Part shown: in pieces, positions 1-11,640 of the stretch
Numbering within the stretch: position 1 is the first letter of the stretch
Layout of the letters: each line of letters starts with the position of its first letter
NCBI GenBank assembly: GCA_031216915.1
Contig: CM062288.1
Location: 183,918,596-183,982,595, forward strand
Source of the DNA: Pictodentalium vernedei
Taxonomy: Eukaryota > Mollusca > Scaphopoda > Dentaliida > Dentaliidae
Reading direction: 5' to 3'
DNA length: 64,000 nt
Position numbers and translations under genes: made by a program
The notes under the pieces: generated by a model
The model's input: the letters and a program-made list of their open reading frames with translations, nothing else
Databases searched by the model: none
What the model was told of the DNA's origin: nothing

Positions 1-826
1 GTCCAAATATTAACTGAGGGACCTGATTTGAACAAAATTGACCAAAAGTTTCTGACTGGTGGTTCTGGAGAAGATTTTTAAAGTATACTGCTAGTTAAAA
101 TTCAGGCTCCCATGGGAAGACCAAATTTTAACCCCAAGCCTTGATTTGCACAAAACTTGAACCTGACCTCTCTAAGGATGCTGTATACAAAATATCAAGA
201 TTCTGACTGGTGGATCTGAAGAAGATTTTCAAAGATTATTCCTTATATTGCACTAAGCTAAAATTTAGGCTCCAATAAGGAGCCCAAATATTAACCGAGG
301 TTCTTGATTTTAACAAACTTGATTCAGACCCCAGAAATGATGTTGTATACCAAATATCAAAAGATTCTGACTAGCGAATCTGAAGAAGTTTTTTAAAGAA
401 TATTCCCCATATTGCACTAAGTTAAAATTCAGACTTCAATAAAAAAGCCCAAGTATCAACCCGGGGACTTGATTTGAACAAATTTGAATCTGACTTCTCT
501 AAAGATGCTGTATACGAAATATCAAAAGATTCTGACTGGCAGATCTGAAGAAGATTTTTAAAGATTATTCCCCATATAGCAGTAAGTTAAATTCAGGTTC
601 CCATAGAGACCCCAAATATTAACCGAGGGACTTGATTGGGCAAATCTGGATCGGACCCTTTAAGGCTGCTGTATACCATATATCAAAAGATTCTGACTTG
701 AGATTCTGGATTAGATTTTTACAGATTTTTCCTCATATTGGGCCAAGTTAAAATTACGGCTTCAACAGAGAGCACAAATGAACACCCAAAGACTTGATTT
801 TAATGAAAGTGTCAATGACACTGTAG
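1..826. repeat. Decayed tandem array, ~163-bp unit (left part)
   Basis: A degenerate unit recurs with anchors near 3, 121, 283, 447, 610 and 773, mostly spaced about 163 bp. Each unit carries 'ccaaatattaac', 'ttgatttgaacaaa' and 'tatcaaaagattctgac'. Units differ strongly from one another, so the array is old. It resumes at 4726, so the element between was inserted into it. No coding frame is conserved. Confidence 0.75.
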
Positions 827-932
827 CTTAACTTGACTGTGTGTGGTGTTTGATGAAAAGGATAATGTTCAATGATTATGAAAGGATTATGAAATAAGAC
901 AAGGGAATATGTTAATTTCTGATCCCTGTATT

Positions 933-1167
933 TATTTATTTATTGGTGTTTAAGGTCACATATTTTTGCACAATGGCTAATCAGGACCACAATATGAGTA
1001 TCAACTCAAGACCAGGGGCGAGTGTTAATAAGCCATGTTGCCCATTTTAGAGAGGGTTTGCACCTCCCAAGCATTGGTGACTGGGTCCTATTTTACCAGT
1101 AAAACAGAGCCTGTTTACCACAGTGAACAGGCACTGCTTCACTTCCCAGGGTTCCCGTGGGGACTGC
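933..1167 (-). mobile_element. SINE-like retroposon R1, full copy with TSD
   Basis: A 235-bp copy flanked by the direct repeat tccctgtatt (923-932 and 1168-1177). On the minus strand it ends in AATAAATAAATA preceded by 'gtgaccttaaacacc', a tail shared with the tRNA-headed SINEs here, so the same LINE machinery probably moved both. No A/B box is evident in its head. The sister element at 25594 lacks this insertion at the matching place. Confidence 0.8.
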
Positions 1168-1266
1168 TCCCTGTATTCTATGTTTTCAATAAAAACAAGA
1201 GCGCACGTATCGATGAAGCAATACAATGTCCCCTACCGGACTAATGAGCATTAATAATTATACAAA

Positions 1267-2150
1267 TGTTATAACCTAGATGTGATGAGCATGAATTCCA
1301 TTGAAGCTTTTCCAAAAAAAAGTCCAGAAAACTGATATTTTGGCGCTTTTCCATATTTCCAAGGGCCATAACTCACACAAGAATAATGCAATCAGCATGA
1401 AACTCAAACATGATCTGTAAGTCATCGTTCTATAGTAGGTTACCAAGAATGAAATCATTCGGTTGAAGCATTTCCAAAAAAAGTCCGGAAAACTAAAATA
1501 TGACTGACAGACTGACTGACAGACTGACGGATGGACAGAGTACAAATGAAACTTGATCTGTAAGTCATCATTCTATAGTAGGTTATCAAAAATGAAATCA
1601 TTCCGTTGAAGCGTTTCCAAAAAAAGTCCGGAAAACTAAAGTATGACCGACAGATTGACTGACGGATGGATGGACAGAGTGTAAATGAAACTTGATCTGT
1701 AAGTCATTGTTCTATAGTAGGTTACCAAAAATGAAATCATTCCGTTGAAGCGTTTCCAAAAAAAGTCCGGAAAACTAAAGTATGACCGACAGACTGACTG
1801 ACAGATTGACGGATGGATGGACACAGTGTAAATGAAACGTGATCTGTAAGTCATCGTTCTATAGTAGTTTACCCAAAATGAAATCATTCCGTTGAAGCGT
1901 TTCCAAAAAAACTCCGGAAAACTGATATTGTGGTGCCTTTCCATATTTCCACGGGCCGTAACTCACACAAGAATAATGCAATCAGCATGAAGCTCAAACT
2001 TGATCTGTAAATCATCGTTCTATAGTAGTTTACCAAAAATGAAATCATTCCGTTGAAGCATTTCCAAAAAAACTCCGGAAAACTAAAGTGTGACTGACTG
2101 ACAGACTGACAGACAGACAGACTGACGGATGGACGGAGTGCAAACCTATA
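1267..2150. repeat. ~150-bp tandem repeat with GACT/GACA microsatellite
   Basis: Four to five units contain 'gatctgtaagtcatcgttct', 'gaaatcattccgttgaag' and a run of TGAC/GACA/GGAT tetranucleotides. The block ends in a short stem region near 2140-2170 and is missing from the sister copy at 25594, so it is probably a nested hairpin-ended element. The serine/cysteine-rich minus-strand reading frames here are repeat artefacts. Confidence 0.6.
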
Positions 2151-2299
2151 GTCCCCTCCGGCGATGCCTGTAGAGGACTAATAATTTGAGGTGTAGACTG
2201 CACTAAAGAATTGAGGGGTGGGTTAATGTGGCCCTCACAGTTAAAGTATGTGGCCCTCACAGTTTATGTATATCAACCAAAGATACCAAGTCACAGTGA

Positions 2300-4580
2300 A
2301 ATTATTCCAAAACGAGGCATCCTATCAAGTTACAGTGAAATCCTTCCATAAATACGGCCCGTAGACTGTGCTAAAGGTTTTCGGGCCTGTGTAACGATCA
2401 CGGTTGACCGATCGCAACCAAAGGGGGACGTCCTCATCTAGACATCATACAGAGTCATCCTACCAAGTTACAATGAAATCCCTCCATATTAAATAGGACC
2501 TGTAGACAGTGCTAAAAGATTTTGGGTTTCGAGCTTGAGCAGCCATCACGGTTGACAGATCATGACCAAAAGGGGGCATTCTCATCTAGATATTATAGAG
2601 TCATCCAACCAAGTTACAATGAAATCCCTCCATAAATACGATCTGTAGACTGTGCTAAAGGTTTTCGGGTTTTGGGCTAGGGCACTCGTCACGGTTGACA
2701 GATTGTGACAAAATGGGGAAGTTCTCATCTAGACATCATACGGAATTATCCTACGAAGTTAAAATGGAATCCCTCCATAAATACAACCATTAGACTGTGC
2801 TAAAGCTTTTCGAGTTTTGGGCTTGGGCAGCCATCACGGCAGAATGATCGGGTTATAGACTATTCGACGAAAGACAAATTCGACGAATTTCTTTTAGGAC
2901 GATTCGACGAGATTTTGGACGATTCGACGAAACTTCTGAACAAATTCGACGAAACTTTAGACGATTCGACGAAACTTTGGACGATTCGACGAAACTTTGG
3001 ACAGTTCGACGATAAAAAAGTACAAGTTCGACGAAAACTTTTTATTTCCCCCAGCGGATTAAAAGAAGTTATTTTTACAACATACCCACCCAATATAACG
3101 TTGCGTAGAGTATGTTGTAAGATAGCGTCTTTTATCTCGGAACTTATTGGGTGGGGGCAAGAGTGTGTGTGCATGAATAGCTGAGAATTTTTTCTCGTAA
3201 ATTACACTTAATTAAGGTGTCAAAGCCTATATTTATGAGACGCTCATACTTAAGGCGCCAATTATAGGATTATCGGGGTGTCAAAAATAAAACCAATTAA
3301 TGGATCATCCCAAGGAAGTTGACTGAAAAATAACAGTATCCTCCCCCCCCCCCCCCCCGCACAATTCTGTTGGGAGAAGTTTTTAGCACAGTTACAATTT
3401 ACTACAGCTGCAACATAATAATTTTAAAGAGCATTTATTTTTCTTTTGGACCATGTATCAATGACATGGATGCCATAAATTCCTTCGTTGTTATCTCAGA
3501 GTGTTTGATTACAATCTTAATTATGGTAACACTGGAACTGCTAGCGCGATTGGAGAAACGTCCCAAGGCCGAAACGTCATAGAACCAAAGACGCAACCCT
3601 GTATAATGACATTTGGAAAATTGTTCTTCAAAGAGCGGTTTAACAAAAGGCAAGAAACAAATTGCTTGGCCAATTGTGTCTTTAATATTTTTAAAAATAT
3701 ATTCGTCGAATTTACCCTTTTAAAAAAATTTCGTCGAAATTGTCTTCCGTCGAATTGTCTTCTCGTCGAATAGTCCATTTCGTCGAGTTTGTCTTTCGTC
3801 GAATAGTCCAGTTCCCGAATGATCGCGACCAAAAGGGGACGTTCTCATCTGGACATTATCTGGAGTCATCCTACCAAATTACGATGAAATCCCTTCATAA
3901 ATATTACCTGTAGACTGTGCTCAAGGTTTTCTGGCTTCGGGACCCTGAAGCCATCACAGTTGACCAATCATGACCAAAAGGAGATGTTCTCATCTAGACA
4001 TTAAATGGAGTCATCCTACCAAGTTACAATGAAATCTCTCCATAAATACGACCTGTAGACTGTGCTAAAGGTTTTCGGGTTTTGGGCTAGGGCACTCGTC
4101 ACGGTTGGCAGATTGTGACCAAATGGGGAAGTTCTCATCTAGACATCATACGGAATCATCCAACCAAGTTACAATGGAATCCCTCCACATTAAATATGAT
4201 CTGTAGACTGTGCTAAAAGTTTTTGAGTTTCGGGCAGCCATCGTGGTTGACAGGTCATCACCAAAAGGGGACGTTCTCATCTAGTTGTTACGCAGAGTCA
4301 CCCTACCAAGTTACCATGAAATCCCTTCATAAATGCGACTTGTAGACTGTGCTAAAGGTTTTCGGCTCGGGCAGCCATTATGGTTGACCGATCGCGACCA
4401 AAAGGGTATGTCCTCATCTAGACATTATACGGAGTCATCCTACCAAATTACAATGAAATCCCTTCATAAGCGAACCTATAGTCTGCGCTAAAGGTTTTCG
4501 GATTTTGGGCTCGGGCAGCCATCACGGTTAACCAATCGCGACCAAAAGGGGACGTTCTCATCTAGACATGACCTCAAACC
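2300..4580. repeat. Internal satellite, ~145-bp unit
   Basis: About nine units share 'catcctaccaagttacaatg', 'gtagactgtgctaaaggttt' and 'gaccaaaaggggacgttctc'. Anchors near 2312, 2455, 2603, 2750, then (after a 966-bp insertion) 3860, 4016, 4159, 4298 and 4438 give spacings of 139-156 bp. The same unit is repeated about four times in the sister copy at 25830-26400. Confidence 0.8.
2851..3816. mobile_element. 966-bp non-autonomous TIR transposon with 9-bp TSD
   Basis: Flanked by GAATGATCG at 2842-2850 and 3817-3825. Both ends share GACTATTCGACGAAAGACAA in inverted orientation, and both terminal regions are strings of the submotif ATTCGACGAA. The interior holds a poly-C run (3341-3358) and no conserved protein. 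It sits inside one satellite unit. A 9-bp duplication with long repetitive TIRs would suit a MULE-like element; 8 bp (hAT-like) cannot be excluded because one base is ambiguous. Confidence 0.75.
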
Positions 4581-4725
4581 TGCCTATGATATTTCGTGAT
4601 GATCGGAAAAGAACTACGGGGTGTAGTCTGTGCTAAAGGAAAATGTGAACAGACTCACAAACTAACAGACTTCCGCACGCGTGATGGCAGTAGCTTAACT
4701 TGACTTTGTCAAGTTAAGCTACAAA

Positions 4726-5790
4726 TTTGAATCGGAGTCCCCAATAGATGGTGTATGCTATATATCAGAAAATTCTGATTTGAGGTTTTTGAGAATAAGA
4801 TTTTTAAAGAATATTCCAAATACTGCAACAAGTTAAAATTAGGGTTCCAGTGGGGAGCCCAAATATTAATAGCGAGACGTGATTGGAACAAACTTGAATC
4901 TGACATGTAAGGCTGCTGTGTCTCAAAAATCAAAAGCTTCTGATTGGTGGAATTGAAGAAAAATGTTTTTTTTAAAAAAATATTCTTCCCCATATTGCAC
5001 TAAGTTAAAAATCAGGCTATCAAAGGGAGCCCAAATATTAACCAAGGTTCTTGCTTTGAACATACTTCAATCTATCCTCCAAAAGAATGCTGTACCAAAT
5101 ATCAAAACATTCTGACTGGTGGATCTGAAGATTTGTAAAGATTATTTCTCATAATGCGGAGCCCAAATGCCCAAATGTTTTTTGAGGTTCTTGATTGGAA
5201 CAAACTTAAATCTTACCTCCGAAATGATGTTGTATAGAAAATATCAAAAGATTCTGACAAGAGATTCTGGAGAAGAGTTTTAAAGATTATTCCTCATACC
5301 GGGTCCAGTTAAAAATTGGGCTCCAATAGGGAGTCGAGGAATTAACCCAGGGATTTGGTTTGAACAAACTTAAATCAAACCTCTCTTAGGATGCTGTATA
5401 CCAAATATCAAATGATGCTATCTTGTGAATCTGAAGAACAAGATTTTTAAAGATTATTCCTCTCATTGCACTAATTTAATATTTGGGCCCCAACAGAGAT
5501 TCCAAAAATTACCCGGAAGACTTGATTTGAACAAACAATTAATCTGTCCCTGTAACGATATTGTAAACCAAATATCAAAAGATTCTGTATAGTGGTTCTG
5601 GAGAAGTTTCTTTATGGAGTACTTCTCATATTGCACGCCGTTAAAATTTGGGTCCAAATTTTGAACTCAGGGGCTTAATTTTAACAAACCTGTATCTGAC
5701 CCTTCTAAAATGTTGTATCCCAAATATCAAAAGATTCTGATCAGTAATTCTGGAGAACATTTTTAAAATTTTGGCAAATATGCAGGCTCA
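4726..5790. repeat. Decayed ~163-bp tandem array (right part)
   Basis: Continues the unit seen at 1-826, with anchors near 4858, 5030, 5172, 5330, 5498 and 5650. Each unit again carries 'tatcaaaagattctga' variants. Degenerate and non-coding. Confidence 0.7.
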
Positions 5791-6144
5791 GCATTTTTTC
5801 GATTCTGACTACAATACACTATGACACAACTGATGACTATTTTCTGTACCATTCCACTCAGCTGGTCATAAGGATGCTTCATGGCAAATAACAGTTCTCT
5901 GTTCCGTGTGGTTTTGGGAAATATGGGCATTAGAAAATGTTTCTATTTTTAGCTCCTGGGGTTCCCACAAAATGTTTTTTGAATGAATCAAATATTTATG
6001 GGTTCAAATTGATCCCATCGGTTTAGAAATAGAAATTTTGGGTGGGAGGCAGAAACCTCATTGTTGATAATTTAAAAAAAAATATTGTTTACAAATATTG
6101 CACTACGAACTGCCTTGGAACAAATTTGATTCTACTACTCAAAA
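5791..6144. other. Unassigned AT-rich sequence
   Basis: No coding frame, hairpin or dispersed repeat recognised. It contains the upstream flank of the R1 insertion at 6161. Confidence 0.4.
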
Positions 6145-6160
6145 GGAAGCTCAGTACCAA

Positions 6161-6386
6161 TATTTATTTATTTATTGGTGTTTAGGGTCACATACTTCTG
6201 CACAATTGCTAATCATGACCACAACAAGGAGATAAAGTCAAGGTCTGTCAATCGTTTATACCCCATGTTGCCTATTTTAGAGGACTCGCACCCCAAGCAT
6301 TAGTGACTGGGTCCTATTTTACCAGTGAAACAGAGCTTGTTTACCACAGTGAACAAGCACAGCTTCACTTCCCAGGGTTCCCGCGG
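6161..6386 (-). mobile_element. R1 retroposon with 16-bp TSD
   Basis: Flanked by GGAAGCTCAGTACCAA (6145-6160 and 6387-6402). It has the same TTTATTTATTGGTGTTTA end and 'cccagggttcccgcgggg' end as other R1 copies. Confidence 0.85.
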
Positions 6387-6447
6387 GGAAGCTCAGTACC
6401 AAATATCAAGTCATTGTAACCATCGAGTCATGAGAAGAGTTTGTTAA

Positions 6448-6825
6448 AATTTGGGAACATTTTCACAACCCCCCTCCCTATGGCGCAGGGCAAGTTGATT
6501 TGAACTTGAAGGCCGATACCCAAGAAACTGCATGAATACTCCAAGTAGATTTTACAACAAACAGTCACATGGAATCATTTTCAAGCAGTCTCTGCAGCCT
6601 CTATTAAACTGTTCTTATGCTATAGGGAGCACAAAAATCTGGGAACATTTCCGAAACCCCCTCGCTATGGGACAGAGTAAGTTGATTTGAATTTGAAGAC
6701 CGATACCCAAGCAACTGCATGTATACTCCAAGTAAGTTAAGTTTTACAACAAACAGTCACGTGGAATCATTTTCACGCAGTCTCTGTGGCCTCTATAAAA
6801 CTGTTCTTATACTATTAAAGAAGCA
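6448..6825. repeat. Direct duplication, ~188-bp unit
   Basis: Two copies start near 6451 and 6638, sharing 'gatacccaag', 'actccaagta', 'aacaaacagtcac' and 'actgttctta'. They differ at many positions, so the duplication is old. Confidence 0.7.
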
Positions 6826-8231
6826 CTTGTCATTTGCCTTTGAATTAAGAGACTTTGTTAGGTATGCAATTAAAATTTAATGTACCAATGGTTTTCTGAG
6901 GCCTTATGACTTCCCCATTCAGGGCCCCAGTTGTGCATTCAATAATTTTTGTTTGAGGGGAACCGAAATTGGGAAATCTGGGGTTAAGAATTGGGAAAAA
7001 CCATGCCTAAATGGAAATGGGTCCCATAAATGGCCCCTGTAAACCCCCAAAAGCCATGAATAAACAAATAGGGGCCAGTAAGAAAAAACATAACATATTG
7101 GTAATATCATTTAGAGTTGTAATAAAACATCCTTGACTAGAAATTAAGTAACAAAAAAGTATTATGAGCATTGAAGAATATATATAAAAACAACAACATA
7201 TACCCATTTAAAGGAAAATAACTTCATTTTCACAATGAAAGTAATATCATGGCTAAGCTCCATCATTTCCTCAGCCGTCATCAACTTTAATGCAAACAAT
7301 TTTCAGTGGTTTGTACATATAATTCTTGGAAGAAAATATTTTCAGTTTGAATGTTTAAAACAAGAGGTGGCTATCTTAATTTTAGAAACAATCATCTTGT
7401 CATCAAAAAATACTTTTTTTGATAGAATTTATTGGCAAATGCCTACTGAAAAGGAACAAAACAAATCTCTATGAACAAAACTATACTGAAATATTGTTGA
7501 CATTTTTTTTAGAGCTGGGAGGTCAGCTTTCATTGCTGAAAAATAGTGAGCAACACACAGGACATCAAAATTTATTTTTATTACCGTTTTCTAAAATTTC
7601 TTTCAAAATTTCAACAAAACCATATCCTTTGACTCCTCAGTGGAATGTTTTTTGTTGAAAATATTGCTTCTTTCAACCGCTAACTTTGTAAATTATGTGG
7701 GCAGATGCGGCCGATTCGTTGGATAAAGGGTTTAGGACAATTGCCCTGTTGGCCCATAAGGCTTTGAAGTTCCTGCTCTGAGAAAGATTACTGCAGATAA
7801 AGGATATATCTACAGGTTTCAAGCTGCTTTGCTAATTAATTTATTGACCTGAGTTGTATGGTCGATGACCACACTGATGACTGAACCTAAAACAACTTTA
7901 AAACTTACTTTTTTATCAAAAAATGGCATGTGGTGTTTAAGATCACTGTCAGTGTTTATGACTATATCATGACCACAGCATAGCCAAGGCCACCAAAATA
8001 ATCCTCATGATCTCCTAAAAATCCTGAATTTTGCAGTCTGCATGGATGTCAGTTGATGAAATTATGGATTATAAACCACTTTGGCGAATATTGGAGTTCT
8101 TTTGAGCCTCAAAAATCTCCTAATAGTGCTATTTGAGGCTTAGTTTTCAAAAATTCCTTAGGGGAGACCCAGGCCCCAAAATGCAGCAGACCTGAAGATC
8201 TGCAGAAATGCTACACAAAATTTAGTGTACT
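6826..8231. other. Unassigned AT-rich stretch with a MITE remnant
   Basis: No exon supported. Around 7565-7733 is a decayed TTAA-type foldback MITE: half of the core ('aaaaccatatc', 'tcagtggaatg') and the right end 'gataaagggttta'. The rest shows nothing recognisable. Confidence 0.4.
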
Positions 8232-8454
8232 ATTCTGTTTATTATTTATTGGTGTCTAAGGTTATCTTTGGCTTTTACCGCAACATAGGTATGACGTAAA
8301 GTTTAACCAATACTAATCAATCATTTATACCTACGCTCCCCACTTTAGAAGACTTCTACTCCAGGCATTAGTTCTAGATCCCTATTTTACCAGTAGTGCA
8401 AAACTTATATACTACAGTAAACAAGCATTGCTCCATTTCCTGGAGTTCCCACAG
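8232..8454 (-). mobile_element. R1 retroposon, interrupted by a hAT MITE
   Basis: An R1 body ('attggtgtctaagg' to 'ggagttcccacag'). Its last bases form the target duplication of the MITE at 8455. Confidence 0.65.
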
Positions 8455-8706
8455 CAGGCCTGAAAATAAGCAGTCTGATATTTGCAGATTGAGGTCCCCA
8501 GAAGGTGAATTTGATGATGCTATCCCATACAGTGGGCCAATTTATCCTCTGGGTACCTCTTTCTGTTTAGTTTTGAGACCCTGATTCAGATGAGGTTCAC
8601 AGAGGGTAAATTTAGTGATGCTACCCTGCTGTGCAGGGTAGCATCACTAAATTCACCCCCCGGGGACCTAATTTTGCAGATGACAGTCTGCTTATTTTCT
8701 GGCTTG
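8455..8706. mobile_element. 252-bp hAT-type MITE, copy 1
   Basis: Flanked by the 8-bp duplication TCCCACAG (8447-8454, 8707-8714). Ends are CAGGCCTGAAAATAAGCAG and, inverted, CAAGCCAGAAAATAAGCAG. The interior folds back ('gatgctaccctgc' against 'gcagggtagcatc'). 8-bp TSD plus CAG termini are hAT hallmarks. Other copies: 17387 and 23145. Confidence 0.88.
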
Positions 8707-8798
8707 TCCCACAGGGCTATTCTGTTTACACTTATTTCGCACAACATCAGTTTTTTTGTCGTCTGATGTCCAATGACATGCTTCACAAAGTGACATGA

Positions 8799-8800
8799 CT

Positions 8801-8835
<35 letters not shown>

Positions 8836-8962
8836 TTGGTATTTATAGGACTTCCACCCCAGGCATAGGTTACTGGGTCTTACTTTGCCAGTAAAACACA
8901 GCTTGTTTACCATAGTACACACAACTGCTTCACTCCCTGGGGCTACCATGGGGATAAAGCTT
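8799..8962 (-). mobile_element. R1 retroposon, partial, with long (TTTA)n tail
   Basis: A (TTTA)n run at about 8800-8837 is joined to a shortened R1 body missing its central part. Confidence 0.65.
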
Positions 8963-9049
8963 CGTTAGCTATAATTGCAACATAGGTATGAAGTAAAGTT
9001 TGACCAATAATAACCAATATTCCATCCGACCGAATCAAAACAATATCCT

Positions 9050-9440
9050 AAACAATCATGATTTTCTTTGAATCAACACAAGAAATGTTTCTCAATTGAG
9101 ACTTGATTCAAGCAAATTTTTAATGACTTCACCAAAAACATCTGACCTGTTTGTTTCTTAAATAATTAAATAACTCATCACATCTGTAGTTTTATTATTA
9201 CACCATGCAGTTCCACTAATTTTGTTAATATCTAGATGTTTTCAATGTGAATTAAATACTTATTTATTAGAATATCTATAGCTGAAGCACAAACAAAAAT
9301 CTATTTCTTAGTGAGTGAAAGGACATCACATTACATCAACGGTAGTCTAAGCATGAACTCTGCAAAAAGTGACAAACTGCACATAACAGCTTTGAATTCC
9401 AAACAGAATTAGACTGGTGACCTGAGAGCTGGGCATAGAA
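9050..9440. repeat. Unclassified dispersed repeat, copy 1
   Basis: About 270 bp recurs at 11330-11620 ('ttgaatcaacac', 'atatctata', 'ggacat.acattac'). The terminal 'ctggtgacctgagagct' recurs inverted at about 10903-10922 and 45605-45625. Probably an old DNA-transposon derivative; class unknown. Confidence 0.5.
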
Positions 9441-9528
9441 CCAGAGATTCAGGTACAAAATCATTATGAAACCTAAATGCTTTGGTTGATATATTATAAA
9501 CAACTGTATCTGAGCTCATTTGCATTAC

Positions 9529-9813
9529 AACAAGAGCAACACAAAGAGTGGGTAAATGCCCCTGACCAGTATGGAAGTTCGAAGTAGCCTTGATGTATTG
9601 TGGGACAGAAAAATTTTCTAAGTGGAAAGAGGGAAAACAGAAAAATTTTCTAAGTCAAAAAAGGGCCATAACTCTGGGAAAAATTATTGGATGGAACGAG
9701 TTCCTTCTACATATCCATTCCCCATGCGGGTCTATCAGCATACCAAAGGAGATCCAAATCCGAGCGATGGCTTTGAAATTACAATGCAAAACGTTTGTAT
9801 GGAGAGATGAATG

Positions 9814-9867
<54 letters not shown>

Positions 9868-9915
9868 TGGCTTCACTAGATACCCCCGAGTCCAACTTCG
9901 GGGGTCAGGTGCATA
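9529..9915 (-). mobile_element. Hairpin-ended Helitron-like element, AACAAG type
   Basis: The left end AACAAGAGC is next to a small hairpin. The right end is a hairpin (CCCCCGA...TCGGGGG) after a (GACA)n run at 9814-9867. Members at 30716 and 59952 share 'gggccataactctgggaaaa' and the GGA-T-GGACAGA 3' region. In the minus orientation the hairpin-then-CTTGTT end recalls Helitron-like 3' ends. No TSD seen. Confidence 0.55.
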
Positions 9916-9972
9916 ATAACTACATTCTGACGAATGTTCTGGTATTATCTTTTGCATATTATATTGTACTCC

Positions 9973-10197
9973 TTAACTGGTTGAGTGCTGGAAGCACATA
10001 TTTGGGCTTTACTTTAAAGTGGAGGTACTGCAGGTAAGAGGCTTCACACTCTGTGGGTATCCTTCATGTTACCTTTGAATCGAAATTATTTGGGCTGTAT
10101 GGAAATTCCTTGTTACAATTTATAGGAAAGATTGTAACAAGGCAAAGATATGAGAACAAATTTTGATGACAAAGTAATTTTGCACTCTACCAGTTAA
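9973..10197. mobile_element. TTAA foldback MITE, family P2
   Basis: Starts TTAACTGGTTGAGTGCT and ends in the inverse 'gcactctaccagttaa'. The core is a foldback ('cttgttacaatttatagg' against 'gattgtaacaaggcaaag'). TTAA at both ends suggests a piggyBac-type target. Confidence 0.75.
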
Positions 10198-10391
10198 GTT
10201 CTCTGACTGAACACCCATAGACATGGACAGAACAATATGTTTTCCTGAATAACTGAACATTTTCTCTTTTTCTGCTGCCAAAACATTGCCTATGAATCCT
10301 CTCATTTAAATGAGCCTGATAAGCTGCTTAAAATAAAAGCTCTTGAAAAGAAATTTTTTGTTATGAATACGCAGGGTAAATTTTCCAGATT

Positions 10392-10607
10392 TATTTACAG
10401 GTGTTAAAGGTCACATATTTCTACACAATGGCTAAGCATGACCACAACATGGAGATAAAGTTAAGTTTAGTCAATTGTGTATACACGTTTCCCATTTTAG
10501 AGGACTTCCACCCAAGCACTGGTGATTGGGTCCTCTTTTATGAGTAAAAAATAGCTTGTTTACCACAGTAAACTAGCACTGCTTCACATCTCAGGGTTCC
10601 CACAGGG
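10392..10607 (-). mobile_element. R1 retroposon
   Basis: An R1 body from 'ggtgttaaaggtcacat' to 'cagggttcccacaggg'; the tail is degraded. Confidence 0.7.
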
Positions 10608-10899
10608 GGAATTTGGAAGATATCATCAGCATTAATTTGAGGGTTAATTGCTTTTTTTATGTTTGATTGCTTCAATGAATAAAAGTGTGTATTACAAAAA
10701 CAGAAAATAAATGTAGTAAGATACAAGGAAATAATTACAAGTACATAAATCAACACATCTTGCAAGAAAAATTAATTATATACACTTTTTTCAAAATCAC
10801 CTGATATATTTTACAACGCAGAAAGAATTATTTATCATCAAAAAACAAAAGAATTTCCAACCAGACAACAGCTCAAGTCCTGTGAAAAAGCTATAAGAC
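10608..10899. other. Unassigned AT-rich sequence
   Basis: Nothing recognised. Confidence 0.4.
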
Positions 10900-11640
10900 A
10901 GACACCAAGCTCTCAGGTCACCAGTCTAATTCTTTAACCCTTTACCTAACATGAAAAGCAGACAACACTTGCAAAAAAAATTCTTGAACTAATTTCTTTT
11001 CATTTTTTGTCTCAAAAACATAGGTTATGACGCCTCATTGGAATGAGCTCGATCATAACCTATGTTTTTGAGACAAAAAATGAAAAAGTAATGAAAATTA
11101 ACTGGCGATTTTTGAGAATAGTGCTGGTTGGTTTTGGCCATTACATTGGGTAAAGGATTAAGGAATTTGTCTCTGTTATGGCCTGAAACCAGTCTAGTCC
11201 TTAATAGTCCATTGCCTATGTTTTGATTCTCCTATCTGGAATATTTCAGTTGGTTAGAAAAGTGAACTGATGGTTTGCTTTCTGAACTAACTGATATATT
11301 CTAGATGTATTTATCAAAAAATACCATAAATATTTATTTCCTTGAATCAACACTAGAAATGTTGCTCAAGAGAGACTTGATGTGACCAAATTTTTGATGA
11401 CATTACATCACCATCAGGAATGAAGACTTGCCACACCCGCAGTGTTAAGATTCCACTGCATGGTTCCACCAATTGTGTTAATATTTTGATGGTTTAAAAG
11501 TCAATTAAATACTTTCTGATTGGAATATCTATAACTGGAGTACAAAGGAATATTTGTATATCTTTGTGAGAAAGCGGACATTACATTACATAAATTACAT
11601 TACTGATGGCCTGGGAGGTTGGAGCGACACATCAAGTTTT
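10900..11640. repeat. Unclassified dispersed repeat, copy 2, with nested MITE
   Basis: Begins 'agctctcaggtcaccagtct', the inverse of the motif at 9413-9433. After the nested TTAA MITE it continues with the ~270 bp shared with 9050-9440. Confidence 0.5.
10934..11161. mobile_element. TTAA foldback MITE, family P1 (core type 'ataggttatgac')
   Basis: Ends TTAACCCTTTACCTAAC and 'attgggtaaaggattaa'. Core arms 'gtctcaaaaacataggtt' and its complement flank a shortened inner loop: one inner arm is deleted. Confidence 0.82.

Larger units (their letters stand above)
827..4725. mobile_element. TIR element with internal ~145-bp satellite (copy 1)
   Basis: Both ends carry GTAGCTTAACTTGAC in inverted orientation (827 onward, and near 4711-4725). 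The left end is preceded by a small hairpin (AGTGTC-aat-GACACT). The interior is mostly a ~145-bp tandem repeat interrupted by other elements. A second, shorter copy lies at 25594-26416 with the same ends and interior. The flanks join into the ~163-bp array, which marks this as an insertion. Class unknown: the architecture resembles satellite-carrying Helitron-like elements of bivalves, but the TIR is longer than expected for those. No protein is encoded. Confidence 0.65.

Noticed and set aside
2860-3184. Overlapping 89- and 104-codon frames with repeated FDE/SSN motifs
   Set aside because: They translate the ATTCGACGAA subrepeats of a transposon terminus.
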